This document shows positions 52,521 through 61,242 of a stretch of 64,000 bases of DNA, in pieces; the first letter of the stretch is position 1, and each line of letters opens with the position of its first letter. The notes beneath the pieces were generated by a model, which was not told where the DNA came from, did no database searches, and was given only the letters and a program-made list of their open reading frames with translations. This DNA comes from Hyphomicrobiales bacterium (GTDB lineage Bacteria; Pseudomonadota; Alphaproteobacteria; Rhizobiales; Beijerinckiaceae). The position numbers were made by a program, and so were the translations under genes. The DNA lies in NCBI GenBank assembly GCA_028290285.1, contig JAQGKD010000114.1, positions 17,259-81,258 on the forward strand, given 5' to 3'.

Positions 52521-52959
52521 CCCCAGATCCCTCCCTTGCGCTGCACGTTCGGCGCAGCTGCCTGGCAAAATTATTGTGCGCCTTGCGCACAGATACGTCG
52601 CCTTGAGAACAGGGTACGGCCGCTCTCTAGGGTTGGCAAGTGGAGATGTGGCGCCGAACACCGATCCATGAGTGACCTGCTGTTGCGGAGAAATTTGGCC
52701 GGTAATTATTTGCAACCTCGGCCTCGTCGATCCGCAGTTTCTCAAGCAGCGAAGCGACGACCGCCGCCGTTGGGGCCGGCGAAGAGTACATTTGCGGTTG
52801 AGTGTGATTGGGAGGACCTCCGCCCGATCACGTGGACGCCATCAGCAAGCCATTGATCGATGTGACGACCGCCGCGTCGGCTCCGCGCCACATCCACACG
52901 CTGTCCCACCGATATCAACGCGAGTATGTACAGGGCTCGCAACGGTAGCCAAACGGACT
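52521..52959. other. Intergenic region upstream of the acyl-CoA synthetase gene
   Basis: About 440 bases with no supported gene. The proximal part contains the operator-like palindrome at 52575-52591. The rest contains short frames without similarity; a plus-strand stretch around 52829-52935 looks weakly coding but is unassignable. Confidence 0.45.
52575..52591. promoter_or_regulatory. Probable IclR operator copy 2
   Basis: TGTGCGC-CTT-GCGCACA is a perfect inverted repeat with a 3-base spacer, 55 bp upstream of the acyl-CoA synthetase start on the minus strand. Its core GTGCGC-N3-GCGCAC matches the palindrome before the IclR gene at 47256-47272, spacer length included. Two independent occurrences, both in promoter positions, make chance unlikely. 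Confidence 0.6.
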
Positions 52960-54636
52960 CTAGCGTTCCATGTTGCGAGCGCGCATGGCTCGCTCGCGAA
53001 TCTCCCTCAGCGTCGCGTTCACCGTCAATGCCTCAGGGCTCAAGTGGCAATGCAGAATTGTTGGACGACCGCTTGCAAGAGCTCGCAGGAAGGCTGCTTC
53101 GAACTCTCCTGCAGTTTCTACCGTCTCGCCGATCCCGCCGTAGGCTTCAGCGAGGCGAGAGAAATCAAGGCGTGTAAGAGCAGTCGCGAACTCTCGGCCG
53201 GGAAACCGTTGTTCCTGATGCATTCTGATCGAACCCAGCATGCGATTGTCGATCACGACTACAATGATGGGGATGTCGTACTGAACCGCAGTTGCGAACT
53301 CCTGGCCGGTCATCTGAAAGCAGCCGTCACCTGCGAATGCCACAACCGTTCGCTCGGGATACCGGAGCTTAGCCGCAATTGCGGCGGGAACGCCGTATCC
53401 CATGCTCCCGCTGACTGGAGCGAGTTGGGTGCCAAAGCCAGAATACCGATAGAACCGTTGCGGCCAAGTGGCGTAGTTTCCCGCGCCATTGGTCAGTATC
53501 GCGTCCGGAGGCAGCGCCTCACGCAGGAAGCGCATGATCTCGCCCATCTGGAGACGACCCGGCGAACGTGGAACAGCCCCTGACCAAGCGACATAAGATT
53601 GACGCGCCTGCTCGACACGCCGTTTCCGCCTCGGAGCATCAGGCAAAATTCCGTCGATCGAGGCAGCGAAGGCATGTGGCGAGCATGCGATGGCCAGATC
53701 CGCTTGGTAAACACGCCCCAGTTCGGCTCCATCAGGGTGCACGTGAATGACCCTGCGGTTTCCCGGCGCATCGGCTAAAAGCGTGTAATCGAGACTTGGG
53801 ACGTCGTTCAGGCGCCCGCCGACGAGGAGCACGAGATCGGATTCGTTCGCAAGCTTGATAAGATCAGGGTTGGGGCGGTGCCCGAATTCCCCAACGTAGT
53901 TGAGAGTACGCGCATCGTACAGCATCTGCCGCCGAAAGCTGCAGGTCACCGGAATGCTCCATGCCTCCATGAACCGCTGAATAGCTTTGCTCGCTTCAGG
54001 GGACCACCTGGACCCGCCTAGTATCGCAAGCGGACGTTCCGACTGCGCCATTAGGCGGCGAAGGCCATCCCGATCCGCGGGGCTGGGCCAGGGATCTGGA
54101 ATGCTTGCGGCCACTGCGTCCGATATACTCACTTTCTCGTAAAGCATGTCCTCCGGGACGGCCAACACGACAGCACCGGGGCGGCCCTGCATCGATACAT
54201 GAAAAGCGTGACGTACTGCCTCCGGGATTCGGGCAGGATCGCGAATCTCTGTGATACATTTCGCCATGCCGCCGAACAGGCCGTCGCAGTCGATTTCTTG
54301 TGAGGCTCCACGCCCGCGGAAGCCGCGATTGACTTGTCCAACGATGACGAGCAGGGGCGTTGAATCCTGCTCCGCAATGTGCACCGCATGCGCAACGTTG
54401 GTTGCTCCGGGCCCGCGCGAAACGCATACGACCGCCGTTCGTCCGGTGAGTTTCGCATCGGCCTCGGCCATCATCCCAGCGCCAGCCTCATGGCGGCAAA
54501 CTATGGTGCGAATCGTTGTGTCTCGCAGTCCATCCAAAAGCGCTAAATAGCTTTCGCCGGGCACGCAGAAGACCGTCTCAACACCCTGAGCCTGGAGTTG
54601 ATCGGCCAAGACCTGCCCGCCGGTCCGCTCGGTCAT
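52960..54636 (-). CDS. Thiamine-diphosphate-dependent enzyme (acetolactate synthase-like fold)
   Basis: A 558-residue ThDP enzyme with the three usual domains. The N-terminal PYR domain has the cofactor-activating glutamate in RHEAGAGMMAEADAKLTG. The central domain spans about residues 190-325, and the C-terminal PP domain has GDGCFQMTGQEFATAVQYDI and the asparagine of VVIDNRMLGSIR. Enzymes of this fold decarboxylate 2-oxo acids or ligate aldehydes. The specificity is not readable; an aromatic 2-oxo acid or acyl-CoA-linked ketol would fit the neighbours. Its ATG overlaps the stop of the hydrolase gene upstream (ATGA). Confidence 0.9.
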   Translation of the reverse strand: MTERTGGQVLADQLQAQGVETVFCVPGESYLALLDGLRDTTIRTIVCRHEAGAGMMAEADAKLTGRTAVVCVSRGPGATNVAHAVHIAEQDSTPLLVIVGQVNRGFRGRGASQEIDCDGLFGGMAKCITEIRDPARIPEAVRHAFHVSMQGRPGAVVLAVPEDMLYEKVSISDAVAASIPDPWPSPADRDGLRRLMAQSERPLAILGGSRWSPEASKAIQRFMEAWSIPVTCSFRRQMLYDARTLNYVGEFGHRPNPDLIKLANESDLVLLVGGRLNDVPSLDYTLLADAPGNRRVIHVHPDGAELGRVYQADLAIACSPHAFAASIDGILPDAPRRKRRVEQARQSYVAWSGAVPRSPGRLQMGEIMRFLREALPPDAILTNGAGNYATWPQRFYRYSGFGTQLAPVSGSMGYGVPAAIAAKLRYPERTVVAFAGDGCFQMTGQEFATAVQYDIPIIVVVIDNRMLGSIRMHQEQRFPGREFATALTRLDFSRLAEAYGGIGETVETAGEFEAAFLRALASGRPTILHCHLSPEALTVNATLREIRERAMRARNMER

Positions 54637-55448
54637 CGATTTGCGTCTTTCGCACTATGGTCAATGAACGCTGCAAGTTCCGCGGCCAGCCTGTCTGGGC
54701 TTTCAATCGCTGCCGAATGTCCGACGCCTGGCAGGATCGTGAACTCAGCGCAAGGGAGGAGGCATGCCAAATCCCGACACATGGCCGGCGCGGAAACCTT
54801 GTCCTCGCCGCCGCAGATAATTTGAACCGGGCAGGAGACGACGTCGACCAGCTTGAACAGATCTGTTCGGCACATCATTCCCCAAGCTTGAAGGTAGGCC
54901 GCCTCGGGGATCTGCATCATGAATGCCAAATGTGAACGTACCATCGCTGGCGTTGCCTCCGGCCCGAGCACCGCCGGGCCGCGACGGCGCGAGAACGCCA
55001 CCATTCCCAGGTTGCTCAATTCCTCAACTCGGCTGTTCTGCACGTCGGCTCGACGTGCTTCGTCGAGATGAGCGAAGCCCCGTACCGGTTGAAGGAGCGT
55101 GAAACTCAACGCGCGGCCCCTCCAGCTCGACAGCATAGCGCAGATTACGATCGCGCCCAATGAATGCCCTACAAAATGCGCCCGCTCCACGAAGTTGCCG
55201 TCGAGGAATGCGTGGAGTTTATCCCCGTAATCATATTCGGTTGGACGATGCTGCGCGAAGGCTTCGGTCTCGCCGTAGCCCGGGAGATTCCAAACGAACA
55301 GCGTGTAGCGCTCGGACAAGGCTTTGGCCTGCGCCTCGAAGGCCCGCGCGTGACTGCCGATCCCATGAATGACCACGACAGCCTCGCCATCGCCCGCCTC
55401 GAGCCAGCTGTGGCGGAATCCGTCGATCGTGCGCATCTGTTCCAGCAT
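54633..55448 (-). CDS. Alpha/beta hydrolase of the aromatic island
   Basis: A 271-residue serine hydrolase: VVVIHGIGSHARAF (oxyanion loop), HFVGHSLGAIVICA with the nucleophilic serine, CGGEDKVSAPAM with the acid and PGVGHSAAIESPD with the base histidine. It resembles MhpC-like C-C hydrolases and enol-lactone hydrolases in layout. It is translationally coupled to the ThDP enzyme gene downstream and lies 37 bp after a Bug receptor gene, so it is part of a four-gene operon. Confidence 0.88.
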   Translation of the reverse strand: MLEQMRTIDGFRHSWLEAGDGEAVVVIHGIGSHARAFEAQAKALSERYTLFVWNLPGYGETEAFAQHRPTEYDYGDKLHAFLDGNFVERAHFVGHSLGAIVICAMLSSWRGRALSFTLLQPVRGFAHLDEARRADVQNSRVEELSNLGMVAFSRRRGPAVLGPEATPAMVRSHLAFMMQIPEAAYLQAWGMMCRTDLFKLVDVVSCPVQIICGGEDKVSAPAMCRDLACLLPCAEFTILPGVGHSAAIESPDRLAAELAAFIDHSAKDANR

Positions 55449-55485
55449 TTTGACAACCCGCGAGCCTCCAACGATTCGAACAATC

Positions 55486-56577
55486 CTATTTCGCCAACGT
55501 CTTTTCCTGAACGTAGAGCTTCAAGAAATCGGTGATCTTCGGATCGACATCGGCCAGACCGGCGATGATGGTCTGGGCGCGTTCGCCGGGCAGGATGGAC
55601 GGCTTCGCTCCGCCGATCAACGTGCTGTACGTCTCAAGGAACTCGGGGTCGCTGGCAAGGCTGGCAAAAGCAGCGCGCATGTCTGCAACAGCTTCATTGG
55701 GCACACCAGGAGGAAGGAATACTGCGCGGTACATGGAGTCCATGATGTTGCTGATCATCACGAGTGTATCCCATCGTGGCCCGCTGGGCATGGCGGTCTT
55801 GCCGTGCAACTGTTTGTAAACGTCGAGAAAGGTCGGCACCTCCGGCAGCGCTGCACTTCCCTGGAAGGACCCATCAGCCGCCTGCGTATCGAACTGGTAG
55901 AGCGGGAGGACAATCCCGGTCTTGACAAGAATCGGCTCGACGGTTCCACGGTAGCCCGGCAACGAATTGTTCGACAACTGTGCCTCGCCGCGTTGGATCG
56001 CCAATTCGACGTCGTTGTTGCCGCGGTAGCCGGCGATGGGTGTGTTTTTCACCCCGAGTATATCCAGCGACAAGAGCTGGCGCAGGTACCCGTGGCTGAG
56101 GGGGTTGAAGCCAGCCGCGTAGAACGATTTGGCTTTGACAATGTCGGCTGGTTTTTCGATTCCAGGCGGGACATCTTTGCGGATGTAGACGACAACGGGT
56201 TGCGGGAACGCCGCCACCATCTTGAACTCGTTGTACTTGACCCTGAGGGCTTCTGCGCCGAGTAGTTGCTGCACAGGATTCCAGGTGAAGAATGCTAATT
56301 GCGTTGGATCGTTCGGGGTGACCTGGCCCATGTAATTCGTAGCCGTTAGACCCCCGCCACCACCCATGTTCCTGACAATCAAGTTGGGGTGCCCCGGAAT
56401 ATGCTTCGCCAGATAACGGGCGACCAGTCTCCCCTCAATATCTGTCGATCCGCCGACTTCGTAGTTTATCAGAAATGTCACGGTCTTCCCATTGTAGAAT
56501 TCCGCTGCTTGGAGCGGAGTTGCCGACAATGCGATCTGTAAACAACAAAGGGCCGTCGCTGCAGAGCGGTAGGTCAT
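55486..56577 (-). CDS. Bug/TctC-type tripartite tricarboxylate transporter receptor (second copy)
   Basis: A 363-residue periplasmic receptor with a signal peptide (MTYRSAATALCCLQIALSAT, ending LQAAE). It is paralogous to the receptor at 49208-50290: both show FYNGKTVTFLINYEVGGSTD-like starts, NMGGGGGLTATNYMGQVTPN and a C-terminal VADMRAAFASLASDPEF. It lies between the acyl-CoA dehydrogenase and hydrolase genes with short gaps (26 and 37 bp), so its ligand is probably the substrate of that operon. No membrane partner is encoded here. Confidence 0.9.
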   Translation of the reverse strand: MTYRSAATALCCLQIALSATPLQAAEFYNGKTVTFLINYEVGGSTDIEGRLVARYLAKHIPGHPNLIVRNMGGGGGLTATNYMGQVTPNDPTQLAFFTWNPVQQLLGAEALRVKYNEFKMVAAFPQPVVVYIRKDVPPGIEKPADIVKAKSFYAAGFNPLSHGYLRQLLSLDILGVKNTPIAGYRGNNDVELAIQRGEAQLSNNSLPGYRGTVEPILVKTGIVLPLYQFDTQAADGSFQGSAALPEVPTFLDVYKQLHGKTAMPSGPRWDTLVMISNIMDSMYRAVFLPPGVPNEAVADMRAAFASLASDPEFLETYSTLIGGAKPSILPGERAQTIIAGLADVDPKITDFLKLYVQEKTLAK

Positions 56578-56603
56578 CTTGGCTCTCCTCAGGATTGATC
56601 CAA

Positions 56604-57758
56604 TTACCTGCCGAACTCACGTATGACATTGCGCGCCAACGCCATCCGAAGCACCTCTTCAGATCCTTCAGTGATCATCATGCTTCGTTGATCGCGCCAG
56701 AATTTCTCGAGCGGCAGCTCCGGCGTAAGTCCAATACCACCATGAATCTGGATCGCCCGGTCGGCTGCCTGGAAGGACATCCGGTCACCCAGGATTTTGA
56801 CCATCATGGCCTCGTTTCGCACATCCTCCTGCCGGTCGGCGCGCCAGGCAGTCTGGTACACGAGAGTCCTTAATTGCTGCAGATCCATGTAGCAGTCGAC
56901 CAGCATCCACTGGATCGACTGTCGATCCGAAAGCGGCTTTCCGAATGTTACGCGCTGCTTTGCATAATCCACACTCATTTCCAGGCAGCGCTCGATCACG
57001 CCGATTGCACGGGCTCCGTGGCGAAGGCGACCTACATTTATCCAATCCTGTGCGAATTTGAATCCCTCCCCTTCCTCTCCAACCCGGTTGCGAGCCGGCA
57101 CCCGAACGTCGTCGAAGGCAATTTCGCAGGGGTCGTCATCCATCATGGTGGGCTGCGTGCGGATGATTTTTACGCCGGGGCTGCTCATATCCACGAGGAA
57201 GGTAGTAAGCCCACGGGCGCCCTTGGACCGATCGGTCGACGCCATAAGCTGAATGAAATCGGCCTTAAGCGCATTGCTGATGAAACGCTTGTACCCATTA
57301 ACAATGTAGTAGTCGCCATCACGCGTCGCGGTGGTTCTGATGCGAGACGGATCGCTTCCGGCGTCCGGCTCCGTCAATCCAAAGCAATACCGCTTTTCGC
57401 CTCGGATGACAGGATGCAAATATTCTTCCTTCTGCTCCGCGTTCAGCTGAAACAGAATTGGACTTACATCGGGCCCAAAGATCTGGGGCTTTCTGGTTGG
57501 AATAGCAATCGTGCGCCCCATGACTTCCCATAAGATGCACCGCGTGAGGAGTCCAAGACCCAAGCCGCCGTACTCCTCGGGCGTCGAGATATGCCAGTAT
57601 CCCATTTCCTTCATTTGGGCCTCAAGCCGTCGACGAACGTCTGGCTTGAGATCGCTCCCGTCAAGCATGTCGCGTTCATAGGGAACAATCTGCTCGTCAA
57701 CGAAACGGCGCATCTGCTGCTTTATTTGTTGAATTTCGTCCGGCAGATTGAAGTCCAT
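56604..57758 (-). CDS. Acyl-CoA dehydrogenase
   Basis: A 384-residue FAD enzyme introducing an alpha-beta double bond in acyl-CoA. Motifs visible are CFGLTEPDAGSDPSRIRTTA (FAD/substrate region), RFISNALKADFIQLMA, GFKFAQDWINVGRLRHGARA and the C-terminal QIHGGIGLTPELPLEKFWRD followed by MITEGSEEV, where the catalytic glutamate is expected. Electrons would go to ETF encoded elsewhere. ATG 57758 (MDFNLPDEIQQ) fits the usual family start; the frame extends upstream to 57818. It heads the four-gene operon dehydrogenase-receptor-hydrolase-ThDP enzyme. Confidence 0.9.
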   Translation of the reverse strand: MDFNLPDEIQQIKQQMRRFVDEQIVPYERDMLDGSDLKPDVRRRLEAQMKEMGYWHISTPEEYGGLGLGLLTRCILWEVMGRTIAIPTRKPQIFGPDVSPILFQLNAEQKEEYLHPVIRGEKRYCFGLTEPDAGSDPSRIRTTATRDGDYYIVNGYKRFISNALKADFIQLMASTDRSKGARGLTTFLVDMSSPGVKIIRTQPTMMDDDPCEIAFDDVRVPARNRVGEEGEGFKFAQDWINVGRLRHGARAIGVIERCLEMSVDYAKQRVTFGKPLSDRQSIQWMLVDCYMDLQQLRTLVYQTAWRADRQEDVRNEAMMVKILGDRMSFQAADRAIQIHGGIGLTPELPLEKFWRDQRSMMITEGSEEVLRMALARNVIREFGR

Positions 57759-58513
57759 TTTTCTGGCCCATTCTGAAAGTGACGCTTCTGTTAGATGAGC
57801 AAAACGCCGTTCCCGCAAGCTGCTTCGCGGCAGCTACTAGTCCCGCACCTCCCAAGAAGCCTATCTCACCTAGCTATCAAAGCTAGCTGACGGTGGGGCC
57901 CTGTCAATGCTCAAAGTGACACCAAGTGCAAAAACTTGAAACCGACGGCGAGCATGTTCGACGCGGTCTCCGATCACAGCACATAATGGCTAACGGAGCG
58001 CAGCAGCCCAGCCGGATATCAAGGAAAGGACAGGCCATCTACGTTTTCGGGGCAATGCACAAGCGCCTTTGGCATTCGTGAAATCCTCCGCAAGAAGGAG
58101 CGTTGTATCAGTCACCTTGCAGCCGAAGAACTCCACTTACATCGCGCCGAGCAGAGTTCCCCGAGACCACATGACCATCATTAGACCAGCTGCAAGTGTG
58201 AACATGCACGCTATGGATAGCGAAAGCAGCGTTCAAAACTCATGGCAATCCGAAAATGATGCGGCGCGGTATCGATCCTGACGCAAAGCAGCAGATCAAC
58301 AGGACCGGCCTTCACCCGCAGGAGAGATCAAAGAAAATTACGCGATCTCGGCCAAAGGCGCGACTGTTGAAGGAAAAAGCCGGGGATCACCGGCGGGTCT
58401 CAGCGGATACACCCGATTGGCCTGGCCTTTGCCCGCCACGAGCGAGGGCGTCTCCGGCGCACAAAGGAGCACGCGAAAATTACCGCACCAAAACCGGCGA
58501 TCGAAGCGAAGGC
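57759..58513. other. Intergenic region upstream of the acyl-CoA dehydrogenase operon
   Basis: About 755 bases without a gene I can support. Short plus-strand frames (for example 58069-58281 and 58256-58543) have no recognisable domain or ribosome site. The promoter-proximal end carries an inverted repeat at 57870-57886. Confidence 0.45.
57870..57886. promoter_or_regulatory. Inverted repeat, possible MarR operator (copy 1)
   Basis: CTAGCT-ATCAA-AGCTAG lies 112 bp upstream of the acyl-CoA dehydrogenase start. The subsequence TAGCTATCAAAG (57871-57882) matches TAGCTAACAAAG at 60652-60663 in 11 of 12 positions. A MarR-type regulator is encoded nearby (62975), making it a candidate, but the link is inference. 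Confidence 0.35.
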
Positions 58514-59953
58514 TCATCCGAGATTGACGTCGAGCCTTTCTAACGCATCGTTGACTGTTGCGGGATCCGACGTCACTTGGTTCGATGGACTTTCCACCGG
58601 CGCGAAGACGACACGCTTGAAGCGTTCCTGCTCGTCGAACGGAACCGTGGCGTCGATGCCCAGCTTGGCACGGATGCCATTGTTGCCGGCTCGAACGTAT
58701 TCATGACCGCGCGCGCCTGGAACAATGATGAGATCCTTTGACGCCTCCATGCGCGTAGCGAGCGCATATTCCACGTCGAGGGGGTTACGAATATCGATGT
58801 CATCATCGACGACGACCACGTAATCGAGGTCCTTGAGTGCGCCAAAAGAGGCCATAATTGCATTACGCTGCAGTCCTTCGTGCTGGGTCATCTGCTTTCT
58901 CACCTGGACGATGGCGTGAAATCGGTGAAGACCGCCGGCAGTCATTTCTGCATCGATAACGATGGGAATCGCGGAGCGCAAGACCTTTAAGAGGCTCGCC
59001 TCAAGAACATATTTGCGCAGCATTATCGTTTCGCGGCCATAGCCGTTGATGGCAGGATAGATCGGGTTGCGGCGGTGCGTGACAGCAGAAATCTTCAGCA
59101 CCGGCGCCGGCGCGGCAGCCGCCATGAAGCCAACGAACTCGCCGAAGGGCCCCTCCTGCGCTTCTTCCGTTGTAAGAATTTCGCCCTCGAGCATGAACTC
59201 GGCTTCGGCTGGCACGAGGAGGTCCTGCGATACGGCCTTTATGACCGGCAACGCGGCGCCCGCGAGGCCGCCGGCGACCGCCAGTTCATCCGCGCCCTCG
59301 GGCATTTGCGAACCCATCGTGGCAGCAGTGAAATGTAACGCCAGATCCGCTCCGAGCACCACTGCAACCGGAAGGTTCACCCCCCGCGCCCTGGCGCGCT
59401 CGTAGGCAAGACGCAGGTGCCGGCCGAAGTCCAGCTTGATGCCGAGTCGATCAGGCCCATGCAGTTGCAGTCTATGATAGGAGGCGTTGTACACACCTGT
59501 TTCCGGATCGCGAACGATCAAGATGCCGGCGGTAATGAAGCGTCCCCCGTCGGCCGGCGCATGACGGAGCGCGGGCAGAATTTGGCGAATGTCAAACTTG
59601 CGCAGCACGACTTCCTGCACGGGCGCGGAGGCTACGATGCGCGGGGGCACGGGGTTGTCGATCGCGCGCTCGACGAATGCGCGAATGCTGCGGAAGTCCG
59701 CACCAAAAGCGCCTTCGCAATTCTCCTGGCTGCTCAGAAGATTTCCTACGACGGCGCATTCGTGGCCGCGGACGTGGGGGAAGAGTAGCGCGGGGCCGCC
59801 ATCCAGCGCCTTCATAATGGAGGCGATTTCGAGATCGGGGTCAGCCTCCCGCGTACATGTGTTGAGACGATTGCATTTCGCCAGACGTGCGAGCGCAGAG
59901 CGGAAGCGTGTGTCCAACACTGCGTTGGTCATTATGCCGGTGGGGCCGCTCAC
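58514..59953 (-). CDS. UbiD-family prenyl-FMN-dependent decarboxylase
   Basis: A 479-residue reversible decarboxylase of the UbiD family. The prFMN-binding region includes YNASYHRLQLHGPDRLGIKL, with the family arginine. The active-site glutamates are in the EGEI and EGPFGEFVGFM segments, and VVDDDIDIRNPLDVEYALAT is a typical late family motif. Relatives act on hydroxybenzoates, vanillate, cinnamates and pyrrole or furan acids. prFMN is made by UbiX; no ubiX is in this window. It is divergent from the HpaC/HpaB-like operon across about 740 bp. Confidence 0.9.
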   Translation of the reverse strand: MSGPTGIMTNAVLDTRFRSALARLAKCNRLNTCTREADPDLEIASIMKALDGGPALLFPHVRGHECAVVGNLLSSQENCEGAFGADFRSIRAFVERAIDNPVPPRIVASAPVQEVVLRKFDIRQILPALRHAPADGGRFITAGILIVRDPETGVYNASYHRLQLHGPDRLGIKLDFGRHLRLAYERARARGVNLPVAVVLGADLALHFTAATMGSQMPEGADELAVAGGLAGAALPVIKAVSQDLLVPAEAEFMLEGEILTTEEAQEGPFGEFVGFMAAAAPAPVLKISAVTHRRNPIYPAINGYGRETIMLRKYVLEASLLKVLRSAIPIVIDAEMTAGGLHRFHAIVQVRKQMTQHEGLQRNAIMASFGALKDLDYVVVVDDDIDIRNPLDVEYALATRMEASKDLIIVPGARGHEYVRAGNNGIRAKLGIDATVPFDEQERFKRVVFAPVESPSNQVTSDPATVNDALERLDVNLG

Positions 59954-60696
59954 GATGCCATCGCCCCGGATTTGAACCGAGAAAGCTGCGAGCTACCGGA
60001 GTTTCTTCCAGACCTTATCGTCACGCACAACCTCCCGCTTGTGGCACTAACCATTAATTTTTATCTGCCTTTACGCAGGCGCCCTCAATCTCGGGAGCCA
60101 GGATACTGCACGTCGCTCGCTTCGGTTTTTTTACCGTTGGCTCAGATCCGCGCCGTGTTGCAACCGGCCGTCCCCGGGCGGCCTCGAACCGACTTTTGCG
60201 GCGTCATCGTTCGCCTCCTTGCCCAGTCTGCACGCAGAATATGGCTAAGGCTACCACCGGCAGCGCGAAATTCACAAGCCGCAAATATCGCGTCCTGCAG
60301 AAATGCAGCGCCGTCAACTTGCGCATCTCAGCGCTACGTAAGATCGATTGCTGGCGGCCCGCTGGAAAATGTTGCGGCTTAAGTTTGTGGGGGCATCCGT
60401 GGAATGAGCTCTTCGAACGATCGCGGCTCCACGGGGCGTCCCTACAGTTTTTTCGAAAAATCTCCATTGAGTATTCGGCAAGCGTGGAGGTGCGCATCGG
60501 CAATTTGCCCGCATGTCGTACCAGCGCCTCATCATCCAGCCTGCTGAGTCCAAAGTGAATTCAGCGGCTAAGAGGAGGCCAGTAGCATTGCGGACGGGTC
60601 AACCCGAGGTCGCGTGCCGCTAGGGCGCAAGAATAGCCGCTTGACATGCAGTAGCTAACAAAGGAAGCTTTCCTAGCAAGGTAGGTGGAGGGTGGC
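59954..60696. other. Divergent intergenic region between UbiD and monooxygenase genes
   Basis: About 740 bases with no supported gene. A consensus -35 hexamer TTGACA (60641-60646) and the motif TAGCTAACAAAG (60652-60663) precede the reductase gene. On the minus strand TTGTGCGTGA (60021-60030) lies upstream of ubiD and resembles half of the IclR palindrome. Confidence 0.45.
60652..60663 (+). promoter_or_regulatory. Shared motif upstream of the two-component monooxygenase operon (copy 2)
   Basis: TAGCTAACAAAG lies 34 bp before the flavin reductase start, just downstream of a TTGACA -35 element (60641-60646). A bound repressor here would block the promoter. It matches 57871-57882 in 11 of 12 bases, and AGCTAACA recurs at 63902-63909 before the last gene. 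Confidence 0.35.
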
Positions 60697-61206
60697 ATGG
60701 GAAGCTTCGAGAGCAAACCAGTCGACACGAAGGAGTTCCGTCGGGCGCTGAGCCGATTCGCAACTGGCGTTGCCGTGGTTACGGGGGTCGGCGCAGAAGG
60801 GCACCCGTTCGGGATGACCGTGAGCTCCTTGAACTCGGTGTCCGTTGAACCGCCACTCCTGCTGTTCTCCATCGCTCGCACAGCTGTTTCATTGCCTAGA
60901 TGGACAAATACGCGCGCCATCGGCATCAGTGTTTTGGAGCACTCTCAGCGGGATCTCTCTGACCGTTTCGCAAGGGCGCAATCTGACAAGTGGGCGGGCT
61001 GCGATTATTCACCCGGCGAAAATGGTGCCCCGCTGCTGAGTCAAGCCATTGCTCACTTCGAGTGTGCCCCGTATGCCCAGTACGAAGGCGGTGACCACCT
61101 GATTTTTCTAGTTCATGTTCGTCGCTTCGCTAATCTCGTAGAGGGCAGGCCGTTAATTTTCTTCCGCGGTGGCTACCACTCACTGGCACAAGATCTTGTC
61201 GCTTGA
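60697..61206 (+). CDS. Flavin reductase (HpaC-like component of a two-component monooxygenase)
   Basis: A 169-residue flavin reductase of the split-barrel family. Family features are FRRALSRFATGVAVVTGVGA, GHPFGMTVSSLNSVSVEPPL, LLFSIARTAVSLP and a C-terminal RGGYHSLAQDL. It supplies reduced FAD or FMN to the oxygenase encoded 36 bp downstream. ATG 60697 follows a ggtggaggg site; a GTG at 60685 overlaps that site and is unlikely. No motif distinguishes NADH from NADPH use. Confidence 0.92.
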   Translation: MGSFESKPVDTKEFRRALSRFATGVAVVTGVGAEGHPFGMTVSSLNSVSVEPPLLLFSIARTAVSLPRWTNTRAIGISVLEHSQRDLSDRFARAQSDKWAGCDYSPGENGAPLLSQAIAHFECAPYAQYEGGDHLIFLVHVRRFANLVEGRPLIFFRGGYHSLAQDLVA

Positions 61207-61242
61207 CATCTGTGCCGCAAATCATGCGAAGGAAACGTGTCG

